From an uncultured Microbulbifer sp. (GTDB taxonomy: Bacteria; Pseudomonadota; Gammaproteobacteria; Pseudomonadales; Cellvibrionaceae): a DNA stretch of 40,258 nucleotides. Each line of letters opens with the position of its first letter. Position 1 is the stretch's first letter. Both the position numbers and the translations under genes were made by a program. Where the stretch lies: the NCBI RefSeq assembly GCF_947489355.1, contig NZ_CANLDD010000044.1, positions 1 through 40,258 of the forward strand. Reading direction: 5' to 3'. The notes below the pieces were generated by a model. It made no database searches, was not told where the DNA came from, and saw only the letters and a list, made by a program, of their open reading frames with translations. Shown piece after piece: positions 15,437 through 26,175 of this stretch.

Positions 15437-16510
15437 ATGACTAGTGAAAGCAAAGCGAGAATCGCCATTGCCGGGGGCGGCCTGCTGGGCCGCCTGCTCG
15501 CTTGGCGTTTATCCCGGCGGGAGCTGGATATTACTCTGTTCGAGGCGGGCGATTTGTCTTTGCCCGCAGGCGCCTGCTGGGCCGCAGCGGGTATGATCTC
15601 GCCCCTGTCCGAGTTGGTGCAGGGGGAAAAGGAGATTTATACCCTGGGGCTTGAGAGCCTTAAACTTTGGGTGGGCTGGAGTAAGCAGCTCGAAAAGCAA
15701 ACCGGCCGCACGGTGGAATTTCGCCAGGCGGGCAGTGTGCTGGTTGCCCACGGCAAAGACAGAAGTGAATTGGCACAATTTCTGCGCGATCTACACGCCA
15801 AGCTGGGTGATCTGGAAAAAGACCAGGTGCAGTCTTTGGACGCCGGGGCACTGGGTGCGTTGGAACCCGCATTGGAGCGTTTTGAACAGGGTTTGTTCTT
15901 ACGGGGTGAAGCGGATATCAACAACCATCGCCTCTTGCCCCTGTTGCTCAGCGCTTTGCGCCAGCAGGGTGTGGCACTGCGCGAGCGCACGAAAGTGCGC
16001 TGTGAGCAAAACCGGATTTGTTTTACCGAAGGGGAGGAGCAGTTCGACTGTGTGATCGACTGCCGCGGTCTCGGTGCCAAAGACGGTATTGAAGGGCTGC
16101 GCGGTGTGCGCGGTGAAGTGATGGTGGTGGAATCCCGCGAGGTGGTTTTGCAGCGTCCGGTGCGTCTGCTGCACCCTCGTTACAGTCTCTATGCGGTGCC
16201 CCGCAGTGACGGTCGCACGGTGATTGGTGCCACTGAAATTGAAAGTGAGGACATGTCTCCGATTTCCGTGCGCTCCAGTATGGAGCTGTCCTCCGCACTC
16301 TTCTCCCTCAATCCGGCATTCGCCGAAGCGCGGATCGTGGAGACGCGGGTACACTGCCGCCCCGCCACGTTGGACAACAGGCCGCTGATACACAATGCCC
16401 AGGGCCAGATCCGTGTAAACGGTCTCTATCGCCACGGTTACCTGCTGGCACCGGCAATGGTGCAACAGGTGGAAGAGATAGTGACAGAACAGCTTCTACA
16501 GGTGGTTTGA
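15437..16510 (+). CDS. thiO: glycine oxidase ThiO (FAD-dependent)
   Basis: ThiO oxidises glycine to iminoacetate (dehydroglycine), the C2-N3 donor for the thiazole ring in aerobes. The 357-residue protein begins with an FAD dinucleotide-binding loop, RIAIAGGGLLGRLLAWRLSRR, and has the DAO-family C-terminal elements RPATLDNRPLIH and GLYRHGYLLAPAM. ATG at 15437 follows AGGTGG. A 127-base gap without other genes separates it from thiC, and its stop overlaps the thiS start (TGATG). The presence of thiO in place of thiH points to an oxygen-using thiamine pathway. Confidence 0.93.
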   Translation: MTSESKARIAIAGGGLLGRLLAWRLSRRELDITLFEAGDLSLPAGACWAAAGMISPLSELVQGEKEIYTLGLESLKLWVGWSKQLEKQTGRTVEFRQAGSVLVAHGKDRSELAQFLRDLHAKLGDLEKDQVQSLDAGALGALEPALERFEQGLFLRGEADINNHRLLPLLLSALRQQGVALRERTKVRCEQNRICFTEGEEQFDCVIDCRGLGAKDGIEGLRGVRGEVMVVESREVVLQRPVRLLHPRYSLYAVPRSDGRTVIGATEIESEDMSPISVRSSMELSSALFSLNPAFAEARIVETRVHCRPATLDNRPLIHNAQGQIRVNGLYRHGYLLAPAMVQQVEEIVTEQLLQVV

Positions 16511-16710
16511 TGCAGGTTTTTGTGAACGGTGAAGTGCACACGCTGGCCTCTTCTGTGGCGCTGGCCGCCCTGTTGCAGCAGTTGGGGTATTGCGGCGAGG
16601 CCTTCGCCGTGGCGGTGAATGGCCGCTTTGTCCCGCGCACGGAGTATGCCGCAACCGCCATCCATCAAGATGATCGCCTCGATATTGTTGCGCCGGTAGT
16701 GGGGGGGTGA
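16510..16710 (+). CDS. thiS: sulfur carrier protein ThiS
   Basis: This 66-residue ubiquitin-fold protein starts [13 protein letters not shown] and ends in the di-glycine VVGG, the site that ThiF adenylates and that becomes a thiocarboxylate for delivery of sulfur to ThiG. The ATG at 16510 overlaps the thiO stop, and its own stop overlaps the GTG start of thiG, indicating coupled translation. A TTG three bases earlier is also possible but less likely. Confidence 0.93.
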   Translation: MQVFVNGEVHTLASSVALAALLQQLGYCGEAFAVAVNGRFVPRTEYAATAIHQDDRLDIVAPVVGG

Positions 16711-17519
16711 GTGTGAGTGATCCGTTAGCGCTTTACGGCCGGGAATTTAACAGCCGCCTGCTGGTGGGTACCGCACTGTATCCATCGCCGGCAATCATGC
16801 GGGAGTCGGTGCGCGCTTCTGCATCAGAAATCATCACATTGTCACTGCGCCGGCAAAACCCGGCGCAGCAGCGCGACAATGTATTCTGGGATTATGTGCG
16901 TGAAACCGGTTGCCAGTTACTGCCGAATACGGCTGGCTGCAAATCGCCGCGCGAGGCGGTGGAGCTGGCGAAGATGTCGCGGGAGATTTTCCATACAGAG
17001 TGGCTCAAACTGGAAGTGATCGGCGATGACTACAACCTGCAACCGGACCCCTTTGGCCTGGTCGAAGCGGCGCGCGAACTGGTCAATCTGGGTTTTAAAG
17101 TACTGCCCTATTGCACCGATGACCTGGTGCTGTGCCGAAAGTTGCTGGATGTCGGCTGCGAAGTACTGATGCCCTGGGGAGCGCCAATCGGCACGGGCCA
17201 GGGGCTTTTGAATAAATACAATCTGCACATGCTGCGCGAGCGCCTGCCCGGTGTGCCATTGATCATCGACGCTGGCATCGGTGCCCCGTCGCAGGCAGCC
17301 GAAGCGTTGGAAGCGGGTTTCGATGCGGTGCTGTTGAATACCGCCATTGCCAGGGCCCGGGACCCGGTGGGGATGGCCGGGGCATTTAAACTCGCCATAG
17401 AATCGGGGCGCGCGGCGTTCAATGCCGGGCTGATGCTCAAGCGCCAGACCGCCAGCCCGAGTACCCCCACACTGGATATGCCTTTCTGGCAGCAGGGCGA
17501 ACCTCTGCCGCAAGGATAA
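16707..17519 (+). CDS. thiG: thiazole synthase ThiG
   Basis: ThiG condenses 1-deoxy-D-xylulose 5-phosphate, dehydroglycine and ThiS thiocarboxylate to the thiazole phosphate. The 270-residue TIM-barrel protein has the lysine-bearing segment [11 protein letters not shown] expected to form the substrate imine, and phosphate-binding glycine-rich segments [12 protein letters not shown] and [13 protein letters not shown]. The start is GTG at 16707, overlapping the thiS stop; a second GTG at 16713 is possible. The C-terminal tail from 250 on is less conserved. Confidence 0.95.
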   Translation: MSVSDPLALYGREFNSRLLVGTALYPSPAIMRESVRASASEIITLSLRRQNPAQQRDNVFWDYVRETGCQLLPNTAGCKSPREAVELAKMSREIFHTEWLKLEVIGDDYNLQPDPFGLVEAARELVNLGFKVLPYCTDDLVLCRKLLDVGCEVLMPWGAPIGTGQGLLNKYNLHMLRERLPGVPLIIDAGIGAPSQAAEALEAGFDAVLLNTAIARARDPVGMAGAFKLAIESGRAAFNAGLMLKRQTASPSTPTLDMPFWQQGEPLPQG

Positions 17520-17526
17520 CCTATTG

Positions 17527-19101
17527 ATGCGAGAGGAAGCCTTGACGAACAAACCGATTGTCTGGAGTGTCGCCGGCAGCGACTCGGGCGGCGGCGCCGG
17601 TATACAGGCAGACCTGCTGACATTTGCCGATCTGGGCTGTCACGGTTGCACAGCCATCACTGCCAACACCGCACAAAATACCTGTGCAGTTGCCTCGATT
17701 AACGCCGTGCCCGTAGAGGTGCTGAAAGCCCAGTTGCAAGCCCTGCAGGTGGATTTGTTTCCGGCGGCAATCAAGGTAGGTTTGCTGGCCAACGCCCGGC
17801 AGGTATTAGCGGTTGCAGAATGCTTGCGTGCCCTCAAGCAGGTAAGGCCGATCCCGGTCATTTACGACCCGGTTGCGGTGGCGAGCAGCGGTGCCGGCCT
17901 GACCGAAGAGCCTATCGCGGCACAAGTGCTCGAACACCTGCTGCCACTGTGCGACCTGATTACCCCCAACCGCTACGAACTGGAGTGGTTAAGCCAAAGC
18001 GCCCTTGCCGATGCTGCAGCCCTCAATGGCGCCGCGCGGCAATTGCGGTCAAAGGGTTGCGGCGCGGTATTGGTCACCGGTGGGCATACGCAACTGCGCC
18101 CTGGGGAAATCGCCGATTTACTCTGGGACGGTGAAAAAACCGACTGGTTTATTGGCAGGGCAGTACCGGGCAACAACACCCATGGCACTGGCTGTACGCT
18201 CTCCTCGGCCATTGCCGCCTGCCGAGCGCTGGGCTATCCACTGCGGGACGCCTGCGTGCTGGGAAAAGCCTATGTGCAGCGGGGCCTGCGCCTCGCTGAA
18301 AGCGACCGAATCGGCGCGGGCGCGGGGCCGGTGGGGCACTGTGGCTGGCCCCTGGAGCTGCGGGATTTTCCCGAGGTGCTGCTGCCTGGGGAAGACCGTG
18401 CCAAAGCGTATGCATTAGATTGCGATGCCGCTGCGCAAACATTTGTGCAGGGTTTTGCCATGCCCGACAGTACCCGACTGGGGCTCTATCCGGTGGTGGA
18501 TTCTGTGGATTGGGTGCAGCGGCTCGCAGAGCAGGGTGTGCGTACCCTGCAACTGCGGATCAAACATCCCGGCAGCGATCTGCGCGCGCAGGTGGCGCGT
18601 GCCGTGGAGATTGGCAAATGCCATCAACTGCGGCTGTTTATCAACGACTACTGGCAGTTGGCGATTGAATGCGGCGCTTACGGGGTTCACCTCGGGCAGG
18701 AAGATCTGAAAACAGCTGACCTGGCGGCGATCCGGGCGGCGGGTCTGAAGCTTGGAATCAGCACCCATGGCTTTTACGAACTGTTGCTGGCCTACCGATA
18801 TCGCCCAAGCTACCTGGCGCTCGGCGCTATCTATGCCACCGGTACCAAAGACATGTCCGGACAACTGCAGGGGCCGCAAAAGCTCGCCCGTATGGCGGCA
18901 CTTCTGCCGAATTACCCACTGGTAGCGATCGGCGGTATCAACCTGCAGCGTGTTGCCGAGGTTGCCGCCAGCGGTGTGGGCAGTATTGCCGTGGTCAGTG
19001 CCATCACCAAGGCGGAAGATTATGTACAGGCGGTAGCAGAGCTGCGCACCGCTTTAGAGGGCGGGGTCCCTGCGGCGTCCGCGACGGGGTTGCCATGCTG
19101 A
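17527..19101 (+). CDS. thiDE: bifunctional HMP(-P) kinase / thiamine-phosphate synthase (ThiD-ThiE fusion)
   Basis: This 524-residue fusion has an N-terminal ribokinase-fold ThiD domain (about residues 9-270; SVAGSDSGGGAGIQADLLTF, NNTHGTGCTLSSAIA), which phosphorylates HMP-P to HMP-PP, and a C-terminal ThiE TIM barrel (about 310-510; GVRTLQLRIKHP, FINDYWQLAI, GVHLGQEDL, PLVAIGGINL), which joins HMP-PP and thiazole phosphate to thiamine monophosphate. The ATG at 17527 follows AAGGAT. A TTG at 17542 with GAGAGGA before it is a serious alternative. The end overlaps thiF by seven bases. Confidence 0.95.
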   Translation: MREEALTNKPIVWSVAGSDSGGGAGIQADLLTFADLGCHGCTAITANTAQNTCAVASINAVPVEVLKAQLQALQVDLFPAAIKVGLLANARQVLAVAECLRALKQVRPIPVIYDPVAVASSGAGLTEEPIAAQVLEHLLPLCDLITPNRYELEWLSQSALADAAALNGAARQLRSKGCGAVLVTGGHTQLRPGEIADLLWDGEKTDWFIGRAVPGNNTHGTGCTLSSAIAACRALGYPLRDACVLGKAYVQRGLRLAESDRIGAGAGPVGHCGWPLELRDFPEVLLPGEDRAKAYALDCDAAAQTFVQGFAMPDSTRLGLYPVVDSVDWVQRLAEQGVRTLQLRIKHPGSDLRAQVARAVEIGKCHQLRLFINDYWQLAIECGAYGVHLGQEDLKTADLAAIRAAGLKLGISTHGFYELLLAYRYRPSYLALGAIYATGTKDMSGQLQGPQKLARMAALLPNYPLVAIGGINLQRVAEVAASGVGSIAVVSAITKAEDYVQAVAELRTALEGGVPAASATGLPC

Positions 19102-19847
19102 GTGCCAGGGAATTACAGCGTTACAGCCGTCAGATCCTGTTGCCCCAGGTCGGGGAAGAAGGACAGCGAAAGCTGGCTGCCGCGCGCTTGATGGTGATTG
19201 GCCTCGGTGGCCTCGGCAGTCCGGCGGCCCTGTATCTCGCTGCCGCCGGTATTGGCACATTACATCTGGTGGACGGCGACTGTATTGATCTTTCCAACCT
19301 TCAGCGGCAGGTGGTCTATAAAACCAATCACCTGGGCAAATCCAAAGCGCAGGTAGCCGCCCAGCAACTCACCGCGGCCAATCCGGCAATACAAATTCAC
19401 CCCCACAACCGGATGGCAGATGCGTCCTGGCTGCTGCAACAGGCAGGTCAGGTGGATTTGATCCTCGACTGTACCGATAACCTGGAAATCCGCCATGTGA
19501 TCAACCGCAGTTGCCGGGCAGCCCGATGCCCTGTGGTGATGGCCTCGGTACAGGGATTTTCCGGGCAACTGATCAGCTTTGATTTTTCCAGAAACCGGCA
19601 TCCCTGCTATGCCTGTCTGTTTCCGCCACAAAAGCGCAGCGCAGTGCAGAACTGCGCCAGCGCAGGTGTGATCGGTCCGGCGCTGGGAATGGTTGGCAGT
19701 ATGCAGGCGCTGGAGGCGATGAAATGGTTGCTGGGGCTGCCCGTACCCAGCCTCAATCAACTGCACTTGGTGGAAGCTGAAACCCTGGGGCTGCAATCCC
19801 TGCAACTGCAAAGGCAGGAAAACTGCCCCATCTGTGGCAATGATTAA
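19095..19847 (+). CDS. thiF: ThiF/MoeB-type adenylyltransferase for ThiS
   Basis: This 250-residue E1-like enzyme activates the C-terminal glycine of ThiS with ATP. It has the nucleotide loop VIGLGGLGSPAALYLAAAGIG, DGDCIDLSNLQRQ, and zinc cysteines in the pairs CYAC and CPIC near the C-terminus. MoeB for molybdopterin is the close relative, but its position as last gene of the thi operon supports ThiF. The ATG overlaps the thiDE stop. No clear terminator is seen after 19,847. Confidence 0.92.
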   Translation: MLSARELQRYSRQILLPQVGEEGQRKLAAARLMVIGLGGLGSPAALYLAAAGIGTLHLVDGDCIDLSNLQRQVVYKTNHLGKSKAQVAAQQLTAANPAIQIHPHNRMADASWLLQQAGQVDLILDCTDNLEIRHVINRSCRAARCPVVMASVQGFSGQLISFDFSRNRHPCYACLFPPQKRSAVQNCASAGVIGPALGMVGSMQALEAMKWLLGLPVPSLNQLHLVEAETLGLQSLQLQRQENCPICGND

Positions 19848-20159
19848 CCCGGCTTGCGAATTGGTTGCAGAGCAGAGGTAAACCGTATTGCAAAGCGTCG
19901 GTGTATGAAGGGGGCTTTGCCCTGGTATCCCGGTGACATAAGTTTGGGCATTAAAGTATTTCTTGTCCTTGCTGTCATGATATTCTTTCTGGCAGAGGGT
20001 TTGCCAGTACACCAGCGGATCCCTACGGCAACCTCCACCTCTTTATTCGGACATATTTCATGCCTGTGTCTGATACCTGATTCAATGGGCGTGTGATTTT
20101 TTGAATACACTAGGGGTTTTGAGACAAGCCAACTCCATCTGCACAAGAGGCGCGTAGTT
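19848..20159. other. intergenic stretch between thiF and dps
   Basis: Nothing convincing is visible in these 312 bases apart from the dps upstream region. A short open frame with one hydrophobic stretch (GIKVFLVLAVMIFFLAEG) ends at 20,096 but has no ribosome-binding site that I would trust. The dps start at 20160 is preceded by GAGG nine bases upstream. Confidence 0.5.
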
Positions 20160-20633
20160 ATGAAGAAAATCGATATTGGAATCGACGAAAAGGACCGGGA
20201 AAAGATTGCCGCTGGTCTCAAGCACCTGCTGGCCGATAGTTACACACTGTATCTTCAGACCCATAATTTCCACTGGAATGTCACAGGGCCTCTGTTTCGG
20301 GAGTTACACCTGATGTTCGAGGAGCAGTACACCGAACTGGCTGATGCCGTCGATGATATTGCCGAGCGCATCCGCACCCTGGGGGTTGCCGCTCCCGGCA
20401 CTTACCAGGCATTTGCCCAGTTGAGTTCCATTGAGGAAATTGTGGAAATTCCTGCTGCGGAGGATATGGTGAAAATCCTGACCAAAGGCCACGAACGGGT
20501 GATTAAAACCTGTCGTGATGTGCTCAAGTCTGCCCAGAAGGGGGATGATGAATCCACCATCGCGCTGGTGTCGGACCGCATGCGGGTGCATGAGAAAACG
20601 GCCTGGATGCTGCGGGCGACCAGCAGCAAGTGA
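20160..20633 (+). CDS. dps: Dps-family DNA-binding/iron-storage ferritin
   Basis: This 157-residue ferritin-like protein belongs to the Dps family, which forms a dodecamer, oxidises Fe2+ with hydrogen peroxide and protects DNA in stress. The ferroxidase signature is intact in [21 protein letters not shown], with the following [21 protein letters not shown] helix. The short N-terminus has few lysines, so direct DNA binding may be weak. It stands alone, convergent with the LysR gene, 26 bases apart. No OxyR or Fur site was identified. Confidence 0.93.
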   Translation: MKKIDIGIDEKDREKIAAGLKHLLADSYTLYLQTHNFHWNVTGPLFRELHLMFEEQYTELADAVDDIAERIRTLGVAAPGTYQAFAQLSSIEEIVEIPAAEDMVKILTKGHERVIKTCRDVLKSAQKGDDESTIALVSDRMRVHEKTAWMLRATSSK

Positions 20634-20659
20634 TCTCCCTGCCTGTGCCGCTGTGACAA

Positions 20660-21538
20660 TCAGCCACTGACCAACTGCAAAAAGGCTTGCGCCGGTGCCG
20701 AGAGGCTGCCGCGGCCCTTCAGGAGGACGCCCACATCCTGGGAGACCATGGGTGCCGACAGGGTGTGGCAATGCAAGCCGTATTCCTGCATCTGGGCCGC
20801 ACATAGGCGCGGTACGGCACTGACGCCCAGCCCCGCGCGGACCAGTTGCCCGATGGTGCTGAGCTGATTGGCCTCACAAATATAGCGGGCGGCCTGGCCA
20901 CAGCGCGTAAAGGCTTCCTCTGTCCAGCGACGCACAGCCGATCCCCGGTTCATTGCGATAAACGGATGCGCGGCCAGGTCGCGCCACTGCAAAGCGCTCT
21001 TCCCGGCCAATGGATGTACCGCTGGCGTTACGGCGATAAACCGGTCGCGCTCGAAAGGGATGAACACCATACCGCCCAAATCGTCCGGGCGAAAACAGAT
21101 CCCCAGTTCAGCGCGACCCTCTTGCACTGACTGCACCACCCGTTCCATCACCACATCCTCCAGAACAATATCGATGCGCGGATGCTCCCGGTGGAATTTC
21201 GCCAGTAGTGTTGGCAGCCGGTTCAGGGCAAAAGCCGGAATCACCGCCAGCTGTAGCTGTCCGCGCTGGAGGCGAAAACGCTGCTGTATGGCATCCAGAG
21301 ACTGGTCCCAACTGTGCAGCAACTGCTCGGCACGGGAGAGAAATTCCCGTCCCTCGGGTGTCAGGACCAGCTGGCGGCCATCGCGGCTGAACAGGGGACC
21401 ACCGGCGGTAGCTTCCAGATTGCGAATAGCCACAGACAGGGCCGGCTGGGAGAGGTGCAACTGCGCGCTGGCCTCAGCCAGGCTGCGGCTGCGCGCCACG
21501 GCCGTAAAGGCGCGCAGTTGCTTGATGGTTGCGCTCAC
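20660..21538 (-). CDS. LysR-family transcriptional regulator
   Basis: This 292-residue regulator has an N-terminal winged helix-turn-helix (residues about 3-62; LRAFTAVARSRSLAEASAQL, SQPALSVAIRNLEATAGGPL) and a type 2 periplasmic-binding-fold effector domain (about 90-290). The start is GTG at 21538. It is divergent from the acetoacetate-CoA ligase gene and shares a 169-base intergenic region, the standard layout for a LysR protein controlling its neighbour. The inducer is unknown; acetoacetate or a related acid is a reasonable guess only. Confidence 0.9.
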   Translation of the reverse strand: MSATIKQLRAFTAVARSRSLAEASAQLHLSQPALSVAIRNLEATAGGPLFSRDGRQLVLTPEGREFLSRAEQLLHSWDQSLDAIQQRFRLQRGQLQLAVIPAFALNRLPTLLAKFHREHPRIDIVLEDVVMERVVQSVQEGRAELGICFRPDDLGGMVFIPFERDRFIAVTPAVHPLAGKSALQWRDLAAHPFIAMNRGSAVRRWTEEAFTRCGQAARYICEANQLSTIGQLVRAGLGVSAVPRLCAAQMQEYGLHCHTLSAPMVSQDVGVLLKGRGSLSAPAQAFLQLVSG

Positions 21539-21584
21539 GGGGACTCCAGACCACCCCGAGCAACCTCGAGGGGACTTTAATATT

Positions 21585-21611
21585 TTTTAATAAACCATTA
21601 TAAGATTAAAA
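21585..21611. promoter_or_regulatory. candidate LysR-type operator in the divergent region
   Basis: TTTTAAT (21585-21591) and ATTAAAA (21605-21611) form a perfect inverted repeat with a 13-base spacer in an AT-rich tract between the LysR gene and the ligase gene. The position and symmetry suit a LysR dimer site; the exact T-N11-A box is not proven. Confidence 0.35.
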
Positions 21612-21707
21612 TAGTTTAAATCTGCCGGGCAAGGCATGATGGCTGCTTTCGCGCTGAGCGAAACGCGAACAAACGCTGAGAATTGTGAATGCATAAGGTC
21701 TGCTGAG

Positions 21708-23687
<1,980 letters not shown>

Positions 23688-23794
23688 AGCTTTGCGGGGA
23701 CAGGGGCGGTTGAGCGGGCGCCATTTTGTTTGCACCGGTTCTGCGCTACCCTTGCCCAAGGGTTATACACAATAGTTACGGAAAAAGAACAGAC

Positions 23795-24172
23795 ATGGTT
23801 ACCTATCTCTACTGGGCGGCGGTTATCGCCCTGGTTATTCTCCCTCTTTATCTGGGCAGCCGTATGGGCAGCCTGAAAATAGGCGCTATCGTGGCCGCGG
23901 TGTTCTTTCTGGCTGGATGGCTGGCCTATTATTTCCACTACGAGCAGGTGTTTGTGAAACGCTTTGGCGGCGTTATGCGAATCTCTGTGCCGGAGGGGTA
24001 TCGGCATATTGGGGCTACCTGGAAAGAGGACAACCTATGGATCGAAAACTACGATCCCAACACCAATCAATGTATTTTCACTGAGTACTCCAGAGGAAAT
24101 ATTCTCGAGGGGCGGGTGATTATTCAGGACTGCAATCCGTTGCTTGGCGGCCCTAGTACTACCCAGCCATAA
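23795..24172 (+). CDS. small membrane protein, hypothetical
   Basis: This 125-residue protein has two hydrophobic segments at the N-terminus (about residues 4-20 and 28-47) and a polar C-terminal domain (FGGVMRISVPEGYRHIGATW, then NPNTNQC-like region with two cysteines) that probably lies on one side of the membrane. ATG at 23795 follows GGAAAAAG. No family is recognised. It stands between the ligase gene and tamA, with 107 and about 200 bases on either side, so it is probably its own unit. Confidence 0.7.
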   Translation: MVTYLYWAAVIALVILPLYLGSRMGSLKIGAIVAAVFFLAGWLAYYFHYEQVFVKRFGGVMRISVPEGYRHIGATWKEDNLWIENYDPNTNQCIFTEYSRGNILEGRVIIQDCNPLLGGPSTTQP

Positions 24173-24375
24173 ACCCGTCTGGAAATCACTGTATCCGGCG
24201 GATAAAGAGCGCTTCCTACCTGTTTGCCGCCGGCTGGCGGCGGCATTGATTCCCGCTGCCAGTTTATTACCCTCTATTTCCCCTACCGGATTCCTCTAGC
24301 GGAGAGAAATCGGAAGTGGCGGGACGGATACCCCGCGCTTTGCGGAGTCACCGCTGTAGAGAACGGATCACTATT

Positions 24376-26175
24376 TTGCGAATTCTCTTTGTCTCTTTGC
24401 TCGTCGGTTGTGTATTGCTGCCCTCGCAGGGGACGGTTGCCAATCCGTTTTTCAACCAGTTGCCGGGATTTGCCCTGCGTGTGCAGGGGGACTCCACCCT
24501 GCAGGGTAGCTTGCGTCAGGCACTGGAAGCGTTGCGGGAAAACAGCAGTACCTTGCAGAGTTATGAGGACCCCCGCGATATTGCCCGCTACGAGCGCGGC
24601 AATCTCGAAAAGCTGCTGCGCTCCAGGGGTTATTATGACGCCACTGTGCGTGAGTCTGTGGCAAATGGGGGGATTGTCTATCGGGTCACACCGGGCCCCC
24701 AGTATCGTATCAAAAGTGTGGATGTCGAAATGCCTCCGGGTTTGCGCTCAGGCTTGAGGGGGCTCCCCATTGCCGTTGGAGACCCGCTTCTGGCCAGTGG
24801 GGTGTTAGAGGGGGTTCAGGCGGTTACCCGGTATATCAATGAAAACGCCTGTCTTCTGAATGTGGATGTCAGTTATCAGGCCACCATACTGCACCGGGAA
24901 GCCGCTGCGGGGCTGGTATATCGCGTTGCCCCAAGTCCGGAAGTCAGGGTGGGTGCAGTGCATATATTGGGGGCGGTTTCCATTGCGGAGGATTACCTGC
25001 GGGATCAATTGAGTATTCTTCCCGGCGACTGTTTTAATCGCAGTCAGCTCGATGCGGCGCAACTGCGCCTGTTGCGCACCAAATTGATTGCCAATGTCAC
25101 CAGTGTGGTGTCGGAGCCCCACAATGGACTGGTGAATATCACTTTTATTGTGCAAGAGCGCAATCACCGCACCATAACTCTGGGGGTGGGCTACACCTCT
25201 GATGAGGGCACGGGGATATCCGCCAGTTGGGAACATCGCAATGTATTTCACCGCGGGGAAAAATTCGAGATAGAGAGCAAAATCAATCGGGTGAAACAGT
25301 CACTGAAAGGTAAATTGACTCTGCCGCGCTTTCTCCGGGACCGACAGCGCTTGACTGCAAGTCTCGCTCTGACCGGTGAAGATGTAGACTCCTATCACGC
25401 CAGGGCGGTTACACTGGGCGCTAAGGTATCGCGCAAGCTCAGTAAGCACCGCACCGTGAGTGCCGGGGCGGAGCTGAAATTCAGCCGCGTGGATGAGCAA
25501 GCGGGTCTCACCCTTGAAGAGGAGGGGCAGGATGAGAATTACCGTTTGCTGGCATTCCCTTTGGGATACAAGCTGAACACCACCGATAAACCCCTGGATG
25601 CACGCCGTGGTGCCATTACCGCTTTGGAGATAAAACCCTACCTGGATTTGAATAATAACAGCAGTGCCTTTTTGAAAAATATCCTGCAGGTCGCCGCTTA
25701 TAAAACGGTGAATGCGGCGCGCTATCAGCCGACTCTGGCAGTGCGGCTTAAAATGGGGGCTATTGTCGGCGCCTCCAATTTGGAATTGCCCGCCGATGAG
25801 CGTTTCTATGCCGGCGGCGGTGGCTCGGTTCGCGGCTACGGTTATCAGGAACTGGGACCGAGAATTGTTGAGATTGGGGCCGATGGACGCGAAACGCTGT
25901 CCGATCCCATCGGTGGTCGGGGGCTCAGTGAGCTCTCACTCGAAGGGCGCTTTCACTTTAGTGAAACCTGGGGCGGGGTAGTGTTCCTCGATGGAGGCAA
26001 TGCCTACGAGAACCCGAGCCCGAATTTTTCCAACCTGTTTTGGGGTGTGGGTTTTGGTGTGCGTTATATTACTTCTTTCGCGCCCATTCGCTTTGACTTG
26101 GCATTTCCCCTGGACCGTCGCGATGGTGTGAATGACAGCTACCAGGTGTATATCAGCTTGGGGCAGGCATTTTGA
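24376..26175 (+). CDS. tamA: outer-membrane translocation/assembly protein TamA (Omp85 family)
   Basis: TamA is an Omp85 barrel that works with TamB in transport of lipids and in assembly of some outer-membrane proteins. The approximately 599-residue protein has a signal peptide (ILFVSLLVGCVLLPSQGTVA), three POTRA-like domains (about residues 30-265; YYDATVRES, QYRIKSVDVEM, EVRVGAVHILG) and a C-terminal barrel with the Omp85 VRGY motif (GGSVRGYGYQELGP, about residue 483). I prefer TTG at 24376 because it begins the signal peptide; a GTG at 24316 would add 20 charged residues. Its stop overlaps the tamB start. Confidence 0.93.
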   Translation: MRILFVSLLVGCVLLPSQGTVANPFFNQLPGFALRVQGDSTLQGSLRQALEALRENSSTLQSYEDPRDIARYERGNLEKLLRSRGYYDATVRESVANGGIVYRVTPGPQYRIKSVDVEMPPGLRSGLRGLPIAVGDPLLASGVLEGVQAVTRYINENACLLNVDVSYQATILHREAAAGLVYRVAPSPEVRVGAVHILGAVSIAEDYLRDQLSILPGDCFNRSQLDAAQLRLLRTKLIANVTSVVSEPHNGLVNITFIVQERNHRTITLGVGYTSDEGTGISASWEHRNVFHRGEKFEIESKINRVKQSLKGKLTLPRFLRDRQRLTASLALTGEDVDSYHARAVTLGAKVSRKLSKHRTVSAGAELKFSRVDEQAGLTLEEEGQDENYRLLAFPLGYKLNTTDKPLDARRGAITALEIKPYLDLNNNSSAFLKNILQVAAYKTVNAARYQPTLAVRLKMGAIVGASNLELPADERFYAGGGGSVRGYGYQELGPRIVEIGADGRETLSDPIGGRGLSELSLEGRFHFSETWGGVVFLDGGNAYENPSPNFSNLFWGVGFGVRYITSFAPIRFDLAFPLDRRDGVNDSYQVYISLGQAF

